9,397 bases of DNA from Erysipelotrichaceae bacterium (GTDB taxonomy: Bacteria > Bacillota_I > Bacilli_A > Erysipelotrichales > Erysipelotrichaceae): NCBI GenBank assembly GCA_003520745.1, contig DOUE01000005.1:60220-69616 (forward strand), in the 5' to 3' direction. Of this stretch, positions 5,226 to 9,397 are shown in pieces. The notes below the pieces were generated by a model, which saw only the letters and a program-made list of their open reading frames with translations, did no database searches and had not been told where the DNA came from. Numbering within the stretch: position 1 is the first letter of the stretch; each line of letters starts with the position of its first letter. The position numbers and the translations under genes were made by a program.

Positions 5226-8200
5226 TTATTCGGCTTCTTCGCGAAGGTCGTCCATTCCGCGTGTCATCTCTTCCGGCAAGGAATGTTCTTCCTGCAGGAT
5301 GGCGTTGCGTTCTTCACGTTCGGCACGGAAGGTGTTCGCCAGGTCCTTGATCTGTTCGGAGGTTTCACGGTACGCTTTGGAACCGGTTCCCGCCGGGATC
5401 AATTTCCCGATGATGACGTTTTCTTTCAAGCCCATCAGGGTGTCGACTTTGCCTTTGATGGCGGCGTCGGTAAGAACCTTGGTGGTTTCCTGGAAGGAGG
5501 CGGCGGAGAGGAACGAATCGGTCTCGACGGACGCCTTGGAGATCCCCAACAACGTCGGTTTGAATAAGGCCGGCGTCTTGCCCGCAAGAAGGATCTTACG
5601 GTTGATGTTGGTGATCATCGGCAAGCTGAGTTGGATGCCCGCGGACATGCCGGTGTCGCCACCGTCGACGACGACGACTTTGCGCATCATCTGACGGATC
5701 ATGACTTCGATATGCTTGTCGGAGATTTCGATCCCTTGCGACTGGTAGACTTTCTTGACTTCCTTTATGATGTATTTCTGCACTTCGGCGACGCCCGCCA
5801 CATCCAACAGTTCCTTCGGATTGACCTGACCCTCGGTCAGTTTGTCCCCGGCGGAGATATAGGTCCCGACTTTCAGCCAGTTACGGACGATGGAGTTCGT
5901 CGCGGCCAGATGTTCGATCGATTCCTTGTCGTTGGAGATGACGATGCGGGTGCCGTTGCGTCCGTCGAGTTCGGTGATCTCGGTGATTTCACCATCGATC
6001 CTCGCCAAGAGCGCGGCATGCTTAGGACAACGTGCTTCGAAGAGTTCTTCGACACGCGGCAGACCCTGGGTGATGTCTCCCCCTTCGGCAGCTGCGACGC
6101 CGCCGGTGTGGAAGGTACGCATGGTCAGCTGGGTCCCCGGTTCCCCGATGGACTGGGCGGCCATGATCCCGACCGCTTCGCCGATTTCGACGATCTTGCC
6201 GGTGGCCATGTTGCGGCCGTAGCACTTCTTACAGACCCCGTAGGTTGAATCGCAGGTGAAGGTGTTGCGGATGAAGACGCGTTTGATGCCGGACGCGACG
6301 ATCTTGGTCGCGATGGCTTCGGAGATGAATTCATCGGCTTCCAGGATCACTTCGCCGGAGGCGGGGTCGATGACGGTTTCTTTGACGAAACGTCCGACCA
6401 AGCGGTCGTAGATGCCTTCGATGACCGAATTGGTCTTGCGGTCGAGGATGTCTTCGACCAAATAACCGCGGTCGGTGCCGCAGTCTTCTTCGATGACGAT
6501 GACATCTTGCGCGACGTCGACCAAACGACGGGTCAGGTAGCCGGATTCCGCGGTTTTCAGCGCGGTGTCGGTCAAGCCTTTACGAACCCCGTGGGTCGAG
6601 ATGAAGAATTCGGATACGTTGAGTCCTTCACGGAAGGACGAATAGATCGGAACTTCGATGATCGAAGAGGTATATTCTTTCTTCGATTTGGATTGGGTCG
6701 GTTTCCCCATCAATCCGCGCATCCCCGCCAACTGGGTGAAGTGGGAGGCGTTACCACGCGCACCGGAAGTCGCCATCATGTTGATGGGGTTCTTACGGGG
6801 GAGGTTTTCCATGAGTTCTTTCCCGATGTCGGATTTGATCTGATCCCACAACTGCGTCAGATGACGTTCCCATTCCTGAGGCGTCAACCGTCCGCGTTTG
6901 AGGAGTTTCATCAGTTCGGCCGCTTTTTCTTTTCCGTATTCGACGTATTTTTGCTTATTGGGCGCAACGTTGATGTCGGAGAGCGAGACGGTCATCCCGG
7001 CGACGGTGGAGAACTTGAATCCGTTGTCCTTGATCTGGTCGAGGATTTCGGAAGTTTTCTTGGTTGAATAACGGTTGAAGACTTCCGTGATGATCAAGCC
7101 GAGGTCCTTCTTCTTGAATTCGCCGCTCAGCTTCAGGTTGGCCACGTACGCCTTCAGGTCTTCACCGTGTTCGATGAAGTAGCGGTCGGGGGTTTCGATG
7201 AAGTTCGCCTTGGTGATTTCGTTGAGGTAGGGGAAGTCGGCCGGGAACATTTCGTTGAAGATCAGTTTCCCGACGGTCGTCATGATGTACTTGTTGAGCT
7301 TATCCGCCGCGAACGACGTTTTCTTCAAGGCATGGGCGGGCAACACGATGCGGGTGTGCAGATGGATCTGTTTGTTTTCATACGCCATCAGCGCTTCGTT
7401 CATGTTTTTGTAGAGATGGCCTTCGCTCTCTCCGAACGTACGCCACATCGAACCGGTTTCTTTGTCTCCAAGCAGTTCCAACAAGTCGGCTTTCTTGAAG
7501 AATTCATCGGCTCGTTCTTCCATGTTGAGGTAGAAGTTCCCCAAGACCATGTCCTGGGAAGGCGTAACGATAGGCTTTCCGTCTTTGGGACCCAAGATAT
7601 TGTTGGAACCCAACATCAGGATTTCGGCTTCCGCACGCGCTTCTTCGGAAAGAGGGACGTGGACGGCCATTTGGTCGCCGTCGAAGTCGGCGTTGAACGC
7701 AGGGGTGACCAAGGGATGCAGACGGATGGCGCGGCCTTCGACCAGTTTCGGTTTAAAGGCTTGGATACCCAGTCTATGCAAGGTCGGTGCGCGGTTGAGC
7801 AGGACGGGGTGTTGGTGGATGACATCTTCGACGATGTCCCAGACACGCGGGTCTTGACGATCGATCAGCTTTTCCGCGGTTTTCGGATTGCCGGCGATCT
7901 GACGGTTGACGATTTCATTGATGACGAAGGGTTTGAACAGCTGGATCGCCATTTCACGCGGGATCCCGCATTGGTACATCTTCAAATCCGGTCCGACGGC
8001 GATAACCGAACGACCCGAGAAGTCGACGCGCTTTCCAAGCAAGTTCTGACGGAAACGTCCTTGTTTTCCTTTAAGGGAGTGGGAGAGCGATTTGAGCGCC
8101 CTTCCGCCGGCTCCGGTGATCGGTTTCGAACGGCGTCCGTTATCGATCAGGGCGTCGACCGCTTCCTGAAGCATACGTTTTTCATTCTGTACGATGATGG

Positions 8201-9032
8201 CCGGCGTTCCCAGTTCCAATAGTTTTTTAAGACGATTGTTGCGGGTGATGACGCGGCGGTAGAGGTCGTTGAGGTCGCTGGTGGCGAAACGTCCGCCGTC
8301 CAACTGAAGCATCGGGCGAAGATCCGGGGGGATGACGGGAAGGACGGACAAGACCATCCATTCCGGCATGTTGCCCGAATGACGGAACGCATCGATGGTT
8401 TCCAAACGCTTGATGAGTTTCTTACGTTTGTCGCCTTGGGCGCCTTCCAGATCGAGAATGACTTGTTTGTGTTCTTTTTCGAGATCCACTTTTTCCAATA
8501 GCGCTTTGACGGCTTCGGCGCCGGTCATGGCGACGAAACGTCCCGCTCCGAATTTCGCATTGTATTCGCGATATTCGCGCTCGGTCAAGATCTGTTTGGT
8601 TTCAAGCGGGGTATCATACGGTTCGACAACCACCCAGCTGACGAAGTACACGACTTCTTCCAGGTTCTTCGGGGTGATGTTCAACAGTAGAGCCATCCGT
8701 GAAGGGATGCCTCTCAGATACCAGATATGGGCGACCGGCGCCGCAAGTTCGATATGACCCATGCGTTCGCGACGGACGGAAGACTTGGTGACTTCGACGC
8801 CGCAACGGTCGCAGACGACCCCTTTGTAGCGTACTTTCTTATACTTACCGCAGTAACATTCCCAGTCTTTCGACGGACCGAAGATGCGTTCGCAGAACAA
8901 GCCGTCGCGTTCGGGTTTTTGGGAGCGGTAGTTGATCGTTTCAGGTTTGCGTACTTCGCCGTGGGACCATTCCCGGATCCGGTCGGGAGACGCCAGACTG
9001 ATTTGAATCGAGGCAAAGTTATTGATACTCAT
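5226..9032 (-). CDS. rpoC: DNA-directed RNA polymerase subunit beta'
   Basis: Beta' forms the clamp and carries the active-site magnesium of RNA polymerase. The 1268-residue protein shows the N-terminal zinc site (Cys59, Cys61, Cys74, Cys77), the catalytic loop NADFDGDQM with Asp449, Asp451 and Asp453, and the second zinc site (Cys851, Cys927, Cys934, Cys937). The trigger-loop segment QSIGEPGTQLTMRTFHTGG includes Met971 and His975. It is about 70 residues longer than the 1199-residue B. subtilis protein. By remembered comparison, the extra length lies mainly in a charged segment at about 505-538 and a charged tail after LIPAGTG (about 1218-1268) rich in Glu and Arg. The start ATG overlaps the rpoB stop in TAATG and has an AAGGAGG SD inside the end of rpoB, implying translational coupling. 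It is followed by a strong terminator. Confidence 0.98.
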   Translation of the reverse strand: MSINNFASIQISLASPDRIREWSHGEVRKPETINYRSQKPERDGLFCERIFGPSKDWECYCGKYKKVRYKGVVCDRCGVEVTKSSVRRERMGHIELAAPVAHIWYLRGIPSRMALLLNITPKNLEEVVYFVSWVVVEPYDTPLETKQILTEREYREYNAKFGAGRFVAMTGAEAVKALLEKVDLEKEHKQVILDLEGAQGDKRKKLIKRLETIDAFRHSGNMPEWMVLSVLPVIPPDLRPMLQLDGGRFATSDLNDLYRRVITRNNRLKKLLELGTPAIIVQNEKRMLQEAVDALIDNGRRSKPITGAGGRALKSLSHSLKGKQGRFRQNLLGKRVDFSGRSVIAVGPDLKMYQCGIPREMAIQLFKPFVINEIVNRQIAGNPKTAEKLIDRQDPRVWDIVEDVIHQHPVLLNRAPTLHRLGIQAFKPKLVEGRAIRLHPLVTPAFNADFDGDQMAVHVPLSEEARAEAEILMLGSNNILGPKDGKPIVTPSQDMVLGNFYLNMEERADEFFKKADLLELLGDKETGSMWRTFGESEGHLYKNMNEALMAYENKQIHLHTRIVLPAHALKKTSFAADKLNKYIMTTVGKLIFNEMFPADFPYLNEITKANFIETPDRYFIEHGEDLKAYVANLKLSGEFKKKDLGLIITEVFNRYSTKKTSEILDQIKDNGFKFSTVAGMTVSLSDINVAPNKQKYVEYGKEKAAELMKLLKRGRLTPQEWERHLTQLWDQIKSDIGKELMENLPRKNPINMMATSGARGNASHFTQLAGMRGLMGKPTQSKSKKEYTSSIIEVPIYSSFREGLNVSEFFISTHGVRKGLTDTALKTAESGYLTRRLVDVAQDVIVIEEDCGTDRGYLVEDILDRKTNSVIEGIYDRLVGRFVKETVIDPASGEVILEADEFISEAIATKIVASGIKRVFIRNTFTCDSTYGVCKKCYGRNMATGKIVEIGEAVGIMAAQSIGEPGTQLTMRTFHTGGVAAAEGGDITQGLPRVEELFEARCPKHAALLARIDGEITEITELDGRNGTRIVISNDKESIEHLAATNSIVRNWLKVGTYISAGDKLTEGQVNPKELLDVAGVAEVQKYIIKEVKKVYQSQGIEISDKHIEVMIRQMMRKVVVVDGGDTGMSAGIQLSLPMITNINRKILLAGKTPALFKPTLLGISKASVETDSFLSAASFQETTKVLTDAAIKGKVDTLMGLKENVIIGKLIPAGTGSKAYRETSEQIKDLANTFRAEREERNAILQEEHSLPEEMTRGMDDLREEAE

Positions 9033-9397
9033 TATTTACCTCCTTCGATTTCTTCTTCGAAATCAAAACCGACATGCATCGCTTCCGGCAGGTCTTCTTC
9101 TTCATCGATGACCAGCGTTCCCATGTCGGGCATCAGGTCGCTGGGAAGGATCGGGGCGAAGGTTTCTTCGGTCTCGATCTTCTTCATGTCGACTTCCGAT
9201 CCTTCTTCGTCGAGTAGGCGAACGTCGATGGCCAAGGCCTGCAGCTCGTGTTTCAAGACGCGGAACGATTCGGGGACGCCCGGTTCCGGGATGTCCTTGC
9301 CCTTGATGATGGCTTCGTAGGTTTTCGTACGCCCGACGATGTCGTCGGACTTGATGGTGAGGATTTCCTGCAGGGTATGGGCGGCGCCATAGGCTTC
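9032..9397 (-). CDS. rpoB: DNA-directed RNA polymerase subunit beta, C-terminal part (cut by window edge)
   Basis: Only the last 121 codons are present, and the frame is open through the right edge. The sequence starts EAYGAAHTLQEILTIKSDD and continues through GRTKTYEAIIKGKDIPEPGV and PESFRVLKHELQALAIDV. This is the conserved beta C-terminal region that packs against beta' at the clamp base. It is followed by an acidic tail of about 50 residues (many Glu and Asp, ending FDFEEEIEGGK), as is usual and variable in Bacillota. The stop TAA shares one base with the rpoC ATG. The rifampicin region is outside the window. Confidence 0.97.
   Translation of the reverse strand, partial: EAYGAAHTLQEILTIKSDDIVGRTKTYEAIIKGKDIPEPGVPESFRVLKHELQALAIDVRLLDEEGSEVDMKKIETEETFAPILPSDLMPDMGTLVIDEEEDLPEAMHVGFDFEEEIEGGK
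9039..9045 (-). promoter_or_regulatory. Shine-Dalgarno site of rpoC inside the rpoB end
   Basis: AAGGAGG sits within the last codons of rpoB, 6 nt before the rpoC ATG (9032-9030). Together with the TAATG stop-start overlap it indicates coupled translation, keeping beta and beta' equimolar. Confidence 0.85.

Noticed and set aside
5631..6248. A 205-codon plus-strand frame in rpoC
   Set aside because: It is a shadow of the conserved trigger-loop and zinc-site region of beta', with no motif or start signal.
7167..8222. A 351-codon open frame on the plus strand inside rpoC
   Set aside because: It is exactly antisense to a highly conserved part of beta' that includes the NADFDGD site. Its translation is low-complexity Phe/Asp/Gly/Arg-rich, as expected from mirrored codon bias, and I see no family motifs.
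1..9397. A novel system, mobile element, CRISPR array or RNA gene
   Set aside because: Nearly all the DNA is accounted for by core genes. I saw no direct-repeat array, transposase, terminal repeats, tRNA-like or rRNA-like sequence, or attachment site.

Overview
The window is a chromosomal housekeeping locus. It joins the end of the rpoBC (RNA polymerase) operon to the str operon (rpsL-rpsG-fusA-tuf), all read on the minus strand. The protein sequences look like Bacillota: S12 carries the longer N-terminal region typical of Bacilli, EF-G is 692 aa, the EF-Tu N-terminus is of Bacilli/Mollicutes type, and Shine-Dalgarno (SD) sites are strong AAAGGAG or GGAGG. Base composition is moderate, about half G+C by eye. 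A Bacilli or Mollicutes-related lineage such as Erysipelotrichia or Acholeplasmatales relatives is my best guess, at low confidence. Standard code is indicated because the conserved genes read through with no in-frame TGA. The complete genes whose ends are visible stop with TAA or TAG only.

Layout from right to left, following transcription. The last 121 codons of rpoB (9032-9397) overlap the rpoC start by one base. rpoC (5226-9032, 1268 aa) ends at a near-perfect intrinsic terminator (5193-5220). Next comes a small unrecognised two-helix membrane protein (4889-5158). It converges on a plus-strand lipoprotein gene for a family 3 glycoside hydrolase, NagZ-like beta-N-acetylhexosaminidase (3627-4856). 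The two convergent genes share a hairpin that can terminate in both directions.

The 250-base divergent region 3377-3626 holds a promoter for each side: a perfect TTGACA/TAAAAT pair driving the str operon with a roughly 100-nt structured leader, and a TATAAT promoter for nagZ that would give a very short leader. The str operon then runs rpsL (2954-3376), rpsG (2456-2926), fusA (350-2428) and the first 91 codons of tuf (1-275). The three upstream genes are closely packed, with 27-nt gaps. tuf has its own strong promoter overlapping the end of fusA.

Functionally the locus makes the catalytic half of RNA polymerase, two 30S proteins of the decoding and head regions, and the two elongation GTPases. 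The nagZ-like gene (cell-wall amino-sugar turnover) and the small membrane protein are the only accessory parts. They sit where many Bacillota carry rpoC followed by an L7Ae-like gene and rpsL. I see no mobile element, CRISPR array, RNA gene or defence system. The points worth a second look are the insert between rpoC and rpsL, the structured rpsL leader, the internal tuf promoter, and the extra segments in RpoC.
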